Source: Rutidosis leptorrhynchoides (lineage: Eukaryota > Streptophyta > Magnoliopsida > Asterales > Asteraceae). From it: a stretch of 64,000 bases of DNA. The stretch lies in assembly GCF_046630445.1 (NCBI RefSeq), contig NC_092335.1, positions 6,553,501 to 6,617,500 on the forward strand, written 5' to 3'. Below are positions 21,471 through 33,465 of this stretch, in pieces (the first letter of the stretch is position 1; every line of letters begins with the position of its first letter). The translations under genes were made by a program, and so were the position numbers. The notes below the pieces were generated by a model. That model searched no databases and was not told the origin of the DNA. It saw only the letters and a list, made by a program, of their open reading frames with translations.

Positions 21471-22661
21471 GCCAACCGAATTCTGATCATTTTTCATAAC
21501 TCATATATCCATCTCTCTATCTATATCGTAATATTTATATTTATAATTTATATTTTAATTTTAATTTTAATTATAATTCTAATAATAAGGGTATGTTAGC
21601 GAATGTTGTAAGGGTGTAAGTCGAAATTCTGTCCGTGTAACGCTACGCTATTTTTAATCATTGTAAGTTATGTTCAACCTTTTTAATTTAATGTCTCGTA
21701 GCTAAGTTATTATTATGCTTATTTAAAACGAAGTAATCATGATGTTGGGCTAATTACTAAAATTGGGTAATTGGGCTTTGTACCATAATTGGGGTTTGGA
21801 CAAAAGAACGACACTTGTGGAAATTAGACTATGGTCTATTAATGGGCTTTATATTTGTTTAACTAAATGATAGTTTGTTAATGTTAATATAAAGATTTAC
21901 AATTGGGCGTCCCTATAAATTACCATATACACTCGATCGGACACGATGGGCGGGGTATTTATATGTACGAATAAGCGTTCATTTAACCGGACACGGGAAT
22001 GGATTAATAGCCACTAGAATAATTAAAACAGGGGTGAAATTATGTACAAGGACACTTGATATAATTGATAACAAAATATTAAAACCTTGGGTTACACTCA
22101 GTCGACATCCTGGTATAATTATTAAACAAAGTATTAAAATCTTGTTACAGTTTAAGTCCCCAATTAGTTGGAATATTTAACTTCGGGTATAAGGATAATT
22201 TAACGAGGACACTCGCACTTTATATTTATGACTGATGGACTGTTATGGACAAAAACCAGACGGACATATTAAATAATCCAGGACAAAGGACAATTAACCC
22301 ATGGGCATAAAACTAAAATCAACACGTCAAACATCATGATTACGGAAGTTTAAATAAGCATAACTCTTTTATTTCATATTTAATTTCCTTTATTTTATAT
22401 TTAATTGCACTTCTAATTATCGCATTTTTATTGTTATTGTATTTAATTGCACTTTTAATTATCATACTTTTTAATTATCGCAAGTTTATTTTATCGCACT
22501 TTTATTATTCGCAATTTCATTATCGTTATTTACTTTACGCTTTAAATTAAGTCTTGTATTTATTTATTATTTTACATTTGGTTTTAACTGCGACTAAAGT
22601 TTTAAAATCGACAAACCGGTCATTAAACGGTAAAAAACCCCCCTTTATAATAATAATATTA

Positions 22662-22666
<5 letters not shown>

Positions 22667-22746
<80 letters not shown>
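22667..22746. repeat. (TA)n microsatellite in E1 5' LTR
   Basis: About 80 bp. The corresponding site in the E2 LTRs has only a short 'atatatata' (29677-29686), so it expanded in this copy. Confidence 0.95.
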
Positions 22747-22749
<3 letters not shown>

Positions 22750-23002
22750 ATTTTTATAAAAGTAAACAAATATAGCATTAAGCTTTGTTTAAAGATTTTC
22801 CCTTTGGAACGAACCGGACTTACTAAAAACTACACTACTGTACGATTAGGTACACTGCCTATAAGTGTTGTAGCAAGGTTTAAGTATATCCATTCTATAA
22901 ATAAATAAATATCTTGTGTAAAAATGTATCGTATTTAATAGTATTTCCTGCTAAAATTAATAGCTATTTTATATACACTCCGCTACCACATCAAGTTATT
23001 TT

Positions 23003-23020
23003 TGGCGCCGCTGCCGGGGA
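23003..23020 (+). promoter_or_regulatory. E1 primer binding site
   Basis: TGGCGCCGCTGCCGGGGA lies nine bases after the LTR end. This sequence type, complementary to the 3' end of tRNA-Asp, is typical of Athila/Tat-group elements. Confidence 0.88.
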
Positions 23021-23265
23021 ACTCTTAAAAGCCGGAAGCGCAACGCTAATATAAGAAAAAAAAAAATTTAGTTTACTTTTATTAAAATTCACTTTTGTAA
23101 AAATACGTTTTAAATATTCGAAAATATAAAAAGAAAAACAAAAATTTATATATTTTTAAGATTTTGTTAAATATTTAAGTTTTATAAAGTTTCTTTATTT
23201 TTATTTTATAAAAATATAAGTTTTATTTAAGTATTTGATTTTTATTTAAAACATAAAAAAAACCG

Positions 23266-23360
<95 letters not shown>

Positions 23361-24605
23361 CTAGCTTTAAGATTTTTATTTATAAAATTATAAAGTAATT
23401 TTATTTTTATTTTAGTTTTTAAATATAAGTTTTTTTTATACAAATATTTAGATTTTAAAACAGAAAAATATAAAAAAAAAAAATTAAAAAATCACGTCGA
23501 ATTTTATTTAACCTGTCATCTGAAAATTTGAACCCCGCGAGTCGCGGAGTTTTCTGCTTCGGGCACCGCAACTCGCGGAGCCGCCCTGACAGGCCAGACC
23601 AGAACCCTAATATCGCATTAATTACGGAGTATATTTTAATTTTTATTATTAACACCCTAATTAGGGATTGTTTAGTTAATTAATATTAATTAATATAGTT
23701 TTATTTATTTAATTTGTAATATTAAGTTTATTTAGTTTTATTAATATATAAAAATTAATAGTTTTAATAAATAATTAATATAAAAATAATATTTTTATAA
23801 AAATTGTACTTTTTACAACTTTTTGTATATTTTTATATTTTATCCCTTTTTAATTGTTTTAGCGTAATATTTGTATTTTTCGCTCATATTTAGTTTTAAA
23901 CTTAGTTTTTGCCATAGTTATTTTTATTTCTAGATTTTTAGGCTTTGCCGTAGAATTCCTTAAGTGCTTTTTCTTTAGACCAAGATTTAGGTACTCTAGA
24001 ATTTTGTGACGCCTTTTTAAGTTTTAGTTTCTTTTTAAGTTATTTCCATTTGGGATTTAGTTTTTCCTGTAAGCTTTCATATTTTTAGACGACTTTTTCC
24101 TATGTATCAATTATCATTCCAATTAGTAATCTCAATTTGCGATTATAATTTTAAGTTAGTTGTAGTAATAAGGTTAGGTTAGTCAAGTATTTTTAAGTTT
24201 TATAAGTTTCTTTTATTTTTCCGTCACCTTTTATTTTTCAACCATTTTTCTTTTTCGACCTTTTTCCGACGAACTCTTTTTCTTTCTTATTTCTCGCTAT
24301 TCTAGTTTTAGGACATAGATTTTTATTCTACTTCTTATCTAAATTTCTTAAAATTACGAAAATTTATTTTAAGTGGTTAAATTAATAGACATCAAAATTT
24401 TCTGGTTCGTAGTAATAGTTGGATTTGTACGTGGACCGGGTTATTGGAGCCAAACAGTTCTCAATTATATTGAGACCAAACGAATCCTGCCCCTCTGCTG
24501 CATCTTTTGGCTATTCGAAACGTGGGCAAAATCAGAAAAGCCTATTGATTGGATAACTTATTATAATTTTTCTTTCTTTTTTAAAACTAATAGGATATTC
24601 AGTGA
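23021..24605 (+). other. E1 5' leader, about 1.6 kb
   Basis: This long AT-rich untranslated leader contains a TA microsatellite (23280-23357) and a palindrome pair, CCGCGAGTCGCGG (23535-23547) and the imperfect CCGCAACTCGCGG (23566-23578). It ends with a conserved short ORF (24373-24654). Long leaders are usual in Athila elements. Confidence 0.7.
23280..23357. repeat. (AT)n microsatellite in E1 leader
   Basis: A roughly 78 bp run preceded by poly(A). It is absent at the same place in E2, where 'tttatttttttttattttc' is found near 44000. Confidence 0.95.
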
Positions 24606-24654
24606 ATGCACCGAGCAAGACGTTCACCACCTTTTGTACGTTCACCACCTGTAA
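24373..24654 (+). CDS. Short upstream ORF overlapping gag start (E1)
   Basis: A 93-codon ORF starting MVKLIDIKIFWFVVIVGF runs into gag in another frame and overlaps it by 49 nt. E2 has the same ORF with the same length (43110-42829) and about three substitutions. It starts with a hydrophobic segment that could span a membrane. Whether it is translated is unknown; in a young pair of copies conservation is weak evidence. It may only influence initiation at gag. Confidence 0.35.
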   Translation: MVKLIDIKIFWFVVIVGFVRGPGYWSQTVLNYIETKRILPLCCIFWLFETWAKSEKPIDWITYYNFSFFFKTNRIFSECTEQDVHHLLYVHHL

Positions 24655-27437
24655 CTAGATCAAGACATTTAGCAAATATTACTGCCGTTGATTTTTCTTT
24701 AGAATCGTCATCCAGTCGACCAAGTACTCCAGTTCAAATTTTCGATAATCCATTTTTTGAACCCGACCTCACAATTGAGAATCCGGAGAATATTCAGGAA
24801 CTATTCGTAGATACTGAACCACTAAACTTTCCTCCGGAACCACCAATCATTCAAACAGAGATTGTTGAGGAACGAACCATTAAATCAGAATCCTCTAGTG
24901 ATTCCGATTCAACAAATTCAATTATGGAGAATCTGGAACCTTTAAGTATGGAAGACCGAATGAGAGCTAAACGCACTGGCCAAGGTCACGCAATTACTCA
25001 TCCAGACATTAATGCGCCAGATTATGAAATCAAAGGACAAATTCTACACATGGTGACTAATCAATGCCAATTTAGTGGTGCACCGAAGGAAGATCCAAAT
25101 GAACATTTACGTACCTTTAATAGGATCTGCACACTATTTAAAATCCGAGAAGTGGAGGATGAACAGATATATCTCATGTTATTTCCCTGGACTTTAAAGG
25201 GAGAAGCCAAAGATTGGTTGGAATCGTTACCTGAAGGGGCGATTGATACATGGGATGTTTTAGTTGAAAAATTTCTTAAACAATTCTTTCCGGCATCTAA
25301 AGCCGTAAGACTTCAAGCAGAAATTGTTACGTTCACACAGAAGCCGAATGAAACTCTATATGAGGCGTGGACAAGATTTGGAAAGTTATTAAGAGGATGT
25401 CCGCAACATGGTTTAGACACCTGTCAAATAGTACAAATATTCTACCAAGGATGCGACATCACTACAAGGAAAGACATAGATATAGCAGCTGGTGGTTCTA
25501 TTATGAAGAAAACCGAAACTGATGCTTACAAAATTATTGATAACACTGCTTCCCACTCACACGAATGGCACCAAGAAAAAGATATCGTTAGATCATCTAA
25601 AGCAGCTAGAGCCGATTCTAGCCATGACTTAGATTCCATTTCCGCAAAGATAGATGCTGTCGAGAGACGAATGGAAAAGATGACTAAGGATATTCACTCA
25701 ATACGAATTAGTTGTGAGCAGTGTGGAGGACCACATTTGACAAAAGATTGTCTCAGTATTGAATTAACAATGGAACAAAGAGAGAATATTTCATACATAA
25801 ACCAAAGGCCTGGAAATAATTATCAACCGCCAAGACCAATTTACAATCAAAACCAGAATTATAACCGAAATATTCCATACAACAACCAACAAGGTCCTAG
25901 CAATCAACAAGTATCCAATAATACTTACAATCAGCAAAGACCTAATTTTCAAAACAAACCACCACAACAAACCGATGATAAAAAGCCGAATTTAGAAGAT
26001 ATGATGACGAAGCTAGTTGAAACTCAAACGCAGTTTTTCACATCTCAAAAACAAACTAATGAACAAAATGCTCAAGCATTTAGAAATCAACAAGCTTCCA
26101 TTCAAAATCTGGAACAAGAAGTAAGTAACCTAGCAAGGTTAATAGGTGAAAGAAAACCGGGAAGTTTACCTAGTGATACAAATGCTAACCCCCGGAATGA
26201 AACAGCTAAAGCCATTACCACAAGAAGTGGTACAACACTTAAACCACCTGAAATACCTGTAACTTCTGATGAAGCTATTCCTACTCCACAAGAACCACAA
26301 CCTGATCAAGATAAGGAAAAAGAACCGGTAGTTGAAAAGGTTAATGAAGACAACACAGCTAAGGATAAACCTTATGTTAAACCATACCAACCACCACTTC
26401 CTTACCCGAGTAAAATGAAGAAAGAGAAACTTGAAGCCGAGCAATCCAAATTCTTGGATATGTTTAAACAGATAAATGTAAATCTTCCTTTCATTGATGT
26501 GATTTCAGGAATGCCTAGATATGCTAAATTCTTGAAAGATCTAATCTCAAATAGAAAGAAAATGGAAGAACTCTCGGCTGTTACCATGAATGCTAATTGT
26601 TCAGCAGTACTGTTGAATAAGATACCAGAAAAACTATCTGATCCAGGAAGTTTCACAATTCCATGTTTTCTGGGTAGTCTTAGTTCAATAGAAGCATTGG
26701 CAAACTTAGGTGCTAGTATAAATCTAATGTCGTATTCACTATACGCTAAACTAGACCTTGGAGAATTGAAACCAACCAGAATAAGCATACAACTAGCCGA
26801 TAGATCAATAAAATATCCTAGAGGGATAATGGAGAACATGCTAGTTAAAGTTGGTACTTTAGTATTTCCAGTAGATTTTGTTGTTCTGGACATGGAAGAA
26901 GATTCTCAAGTTCCTCTCATATTAGGAAGACCATTCTTAAACACGGCTAAAGCAATGATAGACGTGTTCGGTAAGAAATTGACCCTAAGTATAGAGGATG
27001 AGAGTGTTACCTTTTCAGTTGATAGAGCAATGCAACAACCGCAATCTGCAGATGATACATGTTATTATATTCAAACTATAGATGCACATGCAGAATTATT
27101 AGAAGAATTTCCAGAATTACAAGGAACAGGAGAATGTTCTTTAGGAGAAGGTAATGAACCAATTGATGAAGCTGAAATGTTAGCTACACTTATAGCTAAT
27201 GGATATGAGCCAACAACAGAAGAAATCCAAATGCTAAAAGAAGAAGACAGATATCGATACAAATCATCGATAGAAGAACCTCCGAAATTAGAGTTAAAGC
27301 CACTTCCAAACCATTTGGAATACGCTTATTTACATGGTGAATCTGAATTACCTGTAATAATATCGTCTTCTCTTACTGAAAATGAAAAATCACAACTCAT
27401 TTCTGTGTTGAAAGCTCATAAACCAGCCATTGCATGA
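24606..27437 (+). pseudogene. E1 gag-protease part of polyprotein, broken
   Basis: From ATG 24606 (MHRARRSPP) 943 codons are open. The capsid core lies at about residues 145-265 (e.g. FPWTLKGEAKDWLESLP at 193-209) and the zinc knuckle CEQCGGPHLTKDC at 370-382. A Gln/Asn-rich linker spans about 395-470, followed by a Pro/Glu-rich segment. The aspartic protease region has ALANLGASINLM, where E2 has ALADLGAS: the catalytic Asp is Asn (codon 26703-26705, GAC to AAC). The frame ends at TGA 27435-27437, where E2 has TGG. The same frame continues into RT beyond the stop. The protein packages and matures element RNA in intact relatives; this copy cannot mature itself. Confidence 0.92.
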
Positions 27438-29426
27438 AAGATTCATGATATTAAAGGAATAAGTCCTTCGTATTGCACACATAAAATCCTTATGGAAGAA
27501 GGTCATAAAACATATGTGCAACGCCAACGAAGACTAAATCCTAATATGCAAGATGTAGTTAAGAAAGAGATTATTAAACTGCTAGATGCAGGTTTAATTT
27601 ATCCAATTTCTGATAGTCCATGGGTAAGTCCAGTCCAATGCGTGCCTAAGAAGGGTGGCATGACTGTCATTACAAATGAGAAAAATGAGCTTATTCCTAC
27701 TAGGACAGTAACAGGATGACGTGTATGTATTGATTATAGAAAATTAAATGACGCCACCAGAAAAGATCACTTTCCCTTACCTTTCATAGATCAAATGTTG
27801 GAAAAATTAGCCGGGAATAGTTACTATTGTTTTCTAGATGGATTTTCTGGATATTTTCAAATTCCAATAGCACCCGAGGACCAAGAGAAAACCACATTCA
27901 CGTGCCCTTATGGTACTTTTGCTTATAAACGCATGCCATTTGGACTTTGCAACGCCCCTGCAACCTTTCAAAGGTGTATGATGGCGATTTTTCACGACAT
28001 GATAGAAGAATGCATGGAAGTATTCATGGATGACTTTTCAGTCTTCGGTGATACATTTGAATCATGTCTAGTTAATCTGGAACGAATGCTTATTAGATGC
28101 GAACAATCAAATCTAGTACTTAATTGGGAGAAATGCCATTTCATGGTTAAAGAAGGCATCGTTCTTGGACATAAAATTTCAAAAGAAGGAATTGAAGTGG
28201 ATAGAGCTAAAGTAGATGTAATTGCTAAACTTCCACATCCCACCAATGTTAGAGGAGTTAGGAGTTTTCTAGGGCATGCCGGTTTTTACCGACGTTTCAT
28301 AAAAGATTTTTCTAAAATTTCGACTCCTATGAATAAACTCCTAGAAAAGGATGCTCCATTCATCTTTTCAGATGAGTGTATCAAATCTTTTAATATTCTT
28401 AAAGAAAAACTCACTAATGTGCCGATCATGATAACACCAAATTAGAATCTACCATTTGAACTAATGTGCGATGCAAGTGATTTTGCAATGGGAGCCGTTT
28501 TAGGTCAAAGGATTGAAAAACGATTTCAACCTATATATTATGCTAGTAAGACGTTACAAGAAGCACAAACGAACTATACAACTACTGAAAAAGAACTCCT
28601 TGCTATTGTCTTTGCTTTTGACAAATTTCGATCATATCTCGTTCTAGCAAAAACGGTGGTCTATACCGACCATTCTGCTCTTAGATACCTATTTTCTAAA
28701 CAAGATGCTAAACCAAGATTAATCCTTTGGATCTTACTCTTACAAGAGTTTGATATTGAAATCCGAGATAAAAGAGGAGCAGAAAATCTCGCCGCTGATC
28801 ATCTTTCTCGTCTTGAAAATCCCGAATTAGAAGTTCTAAATGAATCGGCCATACAAGATAACTTTCCTGATGAATATCTATTGAAGATAGATTATAATGA
28901 AATCCCATGGTTTGCAGACTATGCAAACTATTTAGTATGTGGATTCCTTAAAAAAGGATTATCGTACCAAAGACGAAAGAAATTCTTCAGTGATATAAAA
29001 CACTATTTTTGGGAAGATCCACATCTGTTTAAAAGTTGTCCCGATGGAATAATACGCCGATGTGTATTTGGAGATGAAGCTAGTAAAATTTTAAACCATT
29101 GTCACACAGGACCAACAGGAGGGCATTATGGGCCTCAACTAACAGCAAGAAAAGTTTATGATGCTGGATTCTATTGGCCTACAATTTACAAAGACGCACA
29201 CCTTCTTTGCAAATCCTGTGATGCTTGTCAGAGGGTCGGAAAAATAAGTCAACGTGATGAAATGCCACAAAATGTCATCCAAGTATGTGAAGTATTTGAC
29301 ATTTGGGGTATTGACTTTATGGGTCCATTTCCAAAATCTCATAATAATCTATATATACTCGTAGCCATTGATTATGTATCTAAATGTGCGGAAGCACAAG
29401 CTCTCCCAACTAACGATGCACGAGTT
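27438..29426 (+). pseudogene. E1 RT-RNase H-integrase N-terminal part, broken
   Basis: The frame continues that of gag and contains two more stops, TGA 27717-27719 and TAG 28443-28445, both at Trp codons of E2. RT motifs are clear: the DGFSGYFQI and MPFGLCNAP blocks and the catalytic FMDD ([11 protein letters not shown]). RNase H shows [27 protein letters not shown] and ADHLSR. Integrase starts with its zinc-binding H-H-C-C ([12 protein letters not shown]...CKSCDACQ) and the first catalytic Asp (GIDFMGPF). A conserved Trp in DYVSKW is Cys here. The frame is cut after GTT 29424-29426 by E2 and resumes at 46288. Confidence 0.93.
29422..29426. other. Target duplication GAGTT, left side of E2
   Basis: The same five bases are at 46283-46287. 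Deleting one copy together with E2 restores the integrase frame exactly (29424-29426 GTT joined to 46288 GTA). Confidence 0.97.
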
Positions 29427-31415
29427 TGATGTTATGCGAGGTGTATATAAAATAGTTATTAAATTTTAGCAGGAAATACTATTAAATACGATACAATTTT
29501 ACACAAGATATTTATTTATTTATAGAATGGATATACTTAAACCTTGCTACAACACTTATAGGCAGTGTACCTAATCGTACAGTAGTGTAGTTTTTAGTAA
29601 GTCCGGTTCGTTCCACAGGGAAATCTTTAAACAAAGCTCAACGCTATATTAGTTTACTTTTATAAAAATACAAATATATATATAAGTAATATTATTATTA
29701 TAAAGGGGGGTTTTTACCGTTTAATGACCGGTTTGTCGATTTTAAAACTTTAGTCGCAGTTAAAACCTAATGTAAAATATAAAATAAATACAAGACTTAA
29801 ATTAAAGCGTAAAGTAAATAACGATAATGAAATTGCGAATAATAAAAATGCGATGAAATAAAATTGCGATAATTAAAAAGTACGATAATTAAAAGTGCGA
29901 TTAAATAACAATAAATAAAAGTGCGATAATTAGAAGTGCAATTAAATATAAAATAAAGGAAATTAAATATGAAATAAAAGAATTATGCTTATTTAAACTT
30001 CCGTAATCATGATGTTTGACGTGTTGATTTTAGTTTTATGCCCATGGGTTAATTGTCCTTTGTCCTGGATTATTTAATATGTCCGTCTGGTTTTTGTCCA
30101 TAACAGTCCATCAGTCATAAATATAAATTGCAAGTGTCCTCGTCAAATTATTATTATACCCGAAGTTAAATATTCCAACTAATTGGGGATTCGAATTGTA
30201 ACAAGGTTTTAATACTTTGTTTAATGAATACACTAGGTTATCGACTGCGTGTAAACCAAGGTTTTACTACTTTGTTAACAATTACACCAATTACCCTTGA
30301 ATGTAATTTCACCTCTGTTTTAATTATTCTAGTGGCTATTAATCCATTCCCGTGTCCGGTTAAATGAACGATTATTCGTACATATAAATACCCCGCCCAT
30401 CGTGTCCGATCGAGTGTATATGGTAATTTATAGGGACGCCCAATTGTAAATCTTTATATTAACATTAACAAATTTTCATTTAGTTAAACAAATATAAAGC
30501 CCATTAATAGCCCATAGTCTAATTTCCACAAGTGTCGTTCTTTTGTCCAAACCCCAATTATGGTACAAAGCCCAATTACCCAATTTTAGTAATTAGCCCA
30601 ACATCATGATTACTTCGTTTTAAATAAGCATAATAATAACTTAGCTACGAGACATTAATGTAAAAAGGTTGAACATAACTTACAATGATTAAAAATAGCG
30701 TAGCGTTACACGGACAGAATTTCGACTTACACCCTTACAACATTCGCTAACATACCCTTATTATTAGAATTAAAATTAAAATTAAAATATAAATTATATA
30801 TATATATATATAAGTTTTACGTATGAAGAGGAAGAAAAAAAGATGATGAATTTTGATCAGAATTCGGTTGGCTTTATAGCCAGAGTTGATTTTTGGGGCT
30901 CCGCGACTCGCGGCAAAATACCCTTCAAACTCCGCGAGTCGCGGAGATAGTATTTACAGCTCATACCCTTGGAGTTTCTTGCTGCCGACGGTTTTAATAA
31001 TATATATATAATATATATATAATTAATATAATTAATTATATATTATATTATATTTATATACATAGTTAACTTGTAATTTTTAGTCCGTTGCGTCGAGCGT
31101 TAAGAGTTGACTCTGGTCCCGGTTCCGGATTTTCGAACGTCCTCGCGTACAATTTAATATCTTGTACTTTGCGTTTTGAATCTTGTACTTTTGTAATTTC
31201 GAGACGTTTCTTATCAATAATTGGAACCTTTTTGATTGTCTTTTGTTCTTTTGAGCTTTTTGGTCGTTTGCGTCTTCAATTCGTCGAATCTGTCTTTTGT
31301 CTTCACCTTTTATTATTTAAATGAATATCACTTGTAAATAGAACAATTGCAACTAAAAGCTTGTCTTTCTTGAGGAATAATGCTATGAAATATATGTTCG
31401 TTTTTAGCATTATCA
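29427..31415 (-). repeat. E2 3' LTR, 1989 bp
   Basis: On the minus strand it starts TGATAATGC at 31415 and ends CATAACATCA at 29427. The palindrome pair is at 30930-30946 and 30901-30913, with TATA box CTATAAA at 30879-30873. It is preceded (minus strand) by the purine tract near 31430-31416. Confidence 0.95.
30873..31139 (-). promoter_or_regulatory. U3 promoter cassette, E2 3' LTR
   Basis: It has the same layout as E1 21205-21470: CGTTCG at 31139, palindrome CTCCGCGACTCGCGGAG, a TTTGAAG spacer, CCGCGAGTCGCGG, then CTATAAA. The second copy is at 46006-45740. Confidence 0.6.
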
Positions 31416-31430
31416 AATATTCCCACACTT
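31416..31430 (-). promoter_or_regulatory. E2 polypurine tract
   Basis: On the minus strand AAGTGTGGGAATATT directly precedes the 3' LTR. E1 has the same tract at 62900-62914. Confidence 0.75.
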
Positions 31431-33465
31431 GAGCGTTGCTTGTCTTCAAGCAATATTGTCTTGAAATACTAGAATCACTTCTTTATTCTTCACACTTTGT
31501 ACATCAGTGATTTCTATACGGCGGTATAAACAATGGTAGTAACGATATGGTTTACAGTCCCATATGACTATACAAATTTAGATCCATTAAGGAAATTGGA
31601 TCTTTATGAAAACATTTGATCTTTTGAAATCTAGTTTTTACCCTAGATAAGTTTTCCGGAATAACCCTTTACCGGTGTTTGCAAAATATTTTTGTGGGTT
31701 TGGTGGGTTTCAGATTTGAAAATTTTAGCTCAAAACTTATGGTTTTGTGTCACCCACTTGCTAACCTTGTATTTGGAAAGCAACACGTCCAGTTTACTTG
31801 TCCCGTATATTACCTTTCGGTAAACTACCGTCCGGTTGTAAAGGAAAGCGTTGAACAAGCAACTGTTAAGGCAATGTCCCGTGACATGCTTTTGATTATG
31901 GTCTATAACGTGTCGGACGCAATTACTGTCCTTGGTAGGAGCAATAGTAAAGCTCACCCTTATAATTTTTCGGTCTGGCACAAGGTCCTGTCTTTGACCA
32001 TGCTATGCAACCACCGTTCTTACGGTTGACACCCGATTTAGTTCAGGTGATCTAATGAATTCCAGGTGAATTCCTAGGATTTTACGTTCAATGGTAATGA
32101 ACGCATTGAAAATAGGGTTTTCAGAAAACAACTCGGTTTGTAATTTTGATCAAAATATTTTCTCGTTCAAGCTCGAGTTTAGATATCATTGAATTCCATG
32201 AGTTTGAATTCTCAATCTTTAAGGTCAATCTCTAGGATTGAGTAATATCAGTCTTAAAAGCTGATTTTTAATCTTTAAGGAGATTATCCTTTCTGGGGAT
32301 CTGATTCATTAGTCTTATCCAGCTAATTTGTATGGTGCCCCCCATTGTACGAGATAAATCCTTCTCATGGTTAGGATAAATCTGACCACTTGGCGACCCT
32401 GTTTAATGCTGAGGTCCGTGGATTTCCTGCTGATTTTAGTGATGACTTTTCTAGATTTTTCGTCAACCTACAGCTGGTCTGAACGACAACTTCATGACCT
32501 AAATCAAGAAGCGCGTTTCTTTTTCGGAAGACTTTACTTCCTTTTAATGATGGAATTGATTCATCGTGTAGATCCATCTCTTCTTTTCTTTCATTGGGTA
32601 AAACAGTTTAGTTTAGTTCAAAGCAAAAGTATTTTCAGTTATTGGTTACAGATATATGTGACATATGTTTAAGATAACTTGGTAAATTTTCCCACACTTG
32701 GCTTTTATTTTCCTTTTTATCGTCCTCTATTCCATTTTAAATGAATTTTAACATTTTAGTTTGTTTCTCAATTTATGTCCTTTCCGAGGTAACAATAATT
32801 TCGGTGTTAAAACCTAGTTTTATCGTTCATAAATATGTATAAACATGATTTGAATTTATTTAATTGAAAAATTTTACTAGAATTGGGTAGTCAGTATATA
32901 AGACTAGGGCTGTTCTTTTTTATCAGAGAGCACTAGATTCTAAAACAACTACTGCTTTACTAGTATTTTTAATGGTAACCAAGTGTATAAAATAAAAATT
33001 TTTAAAATCCGAAAGAATTTAACCCCTTCCCACACTTAAGATCTTGCAATGCCCTCATTTGCAAGAAATCAGTAACAATTTAAATTATTGAGGGTGATTT
33101 GTGTGAAAATGATTAAATTTTTACCAAAGTTTCCAAATATATTGGCGTTTGTTTGCTGAATGATAAATGGTGCACATCATTTGTTCATTCCGTCTTGTTG
33201 TTATTTCACATATATTTTGCATCTTGTAGTCAAAATTAGTTGCTTTTGCTGAACTTAATGCCAGTCTTTGAAAATGCGTTGTTTTACCCTGTTGTGTACA
33301 TAAGATAAACTGCAAACATATATACATATTTTTGAAGTTTGGTTTATTACCCCACATTCAAAAATTATTAAAGTCTAAGAATAAAAGTTAGATAATTATA
33401 AAAATGATTACAATATTAACAAAATATTAAATGTATCAATAATTACAAATTAAAAAATAAGTAAA
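31431..33465 (-). other. E2 region between ORF3 and 3' LTR, noncoding
   Basis: About 2 kb with no sense ORF that I trust. It carries two further AAGTGTGGGAA-like purine tracts (32699-32689 and 33037-33027, minus strand). An antisense frame (31679-32029) is also open in E1 but has no recognised domain. Confidence 0.5.

Larger units (their letters stand above)
20929..22993 (+). repeat. E1 5' LTR, 2065 bp
   Basis: It starts TGATAATGC and ends ACCACATCA. Comparison with the 1086 bp of the 3' LTR in the window (62915-64000) shows about ten differences by eye, i.e. about 1 percent. It contains a roughly 80 bp TA microsatellite (22667-22746). Confidence 0.93.

Noticed and set aside
31679..32029. 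Antisense ORF of 116 codons in E2, also open in E1 (62630-62295)
   Set aside because: No recognisable domain. E1 and E2 are too similar for open frames to be meaningful, and it is antisense to the element.
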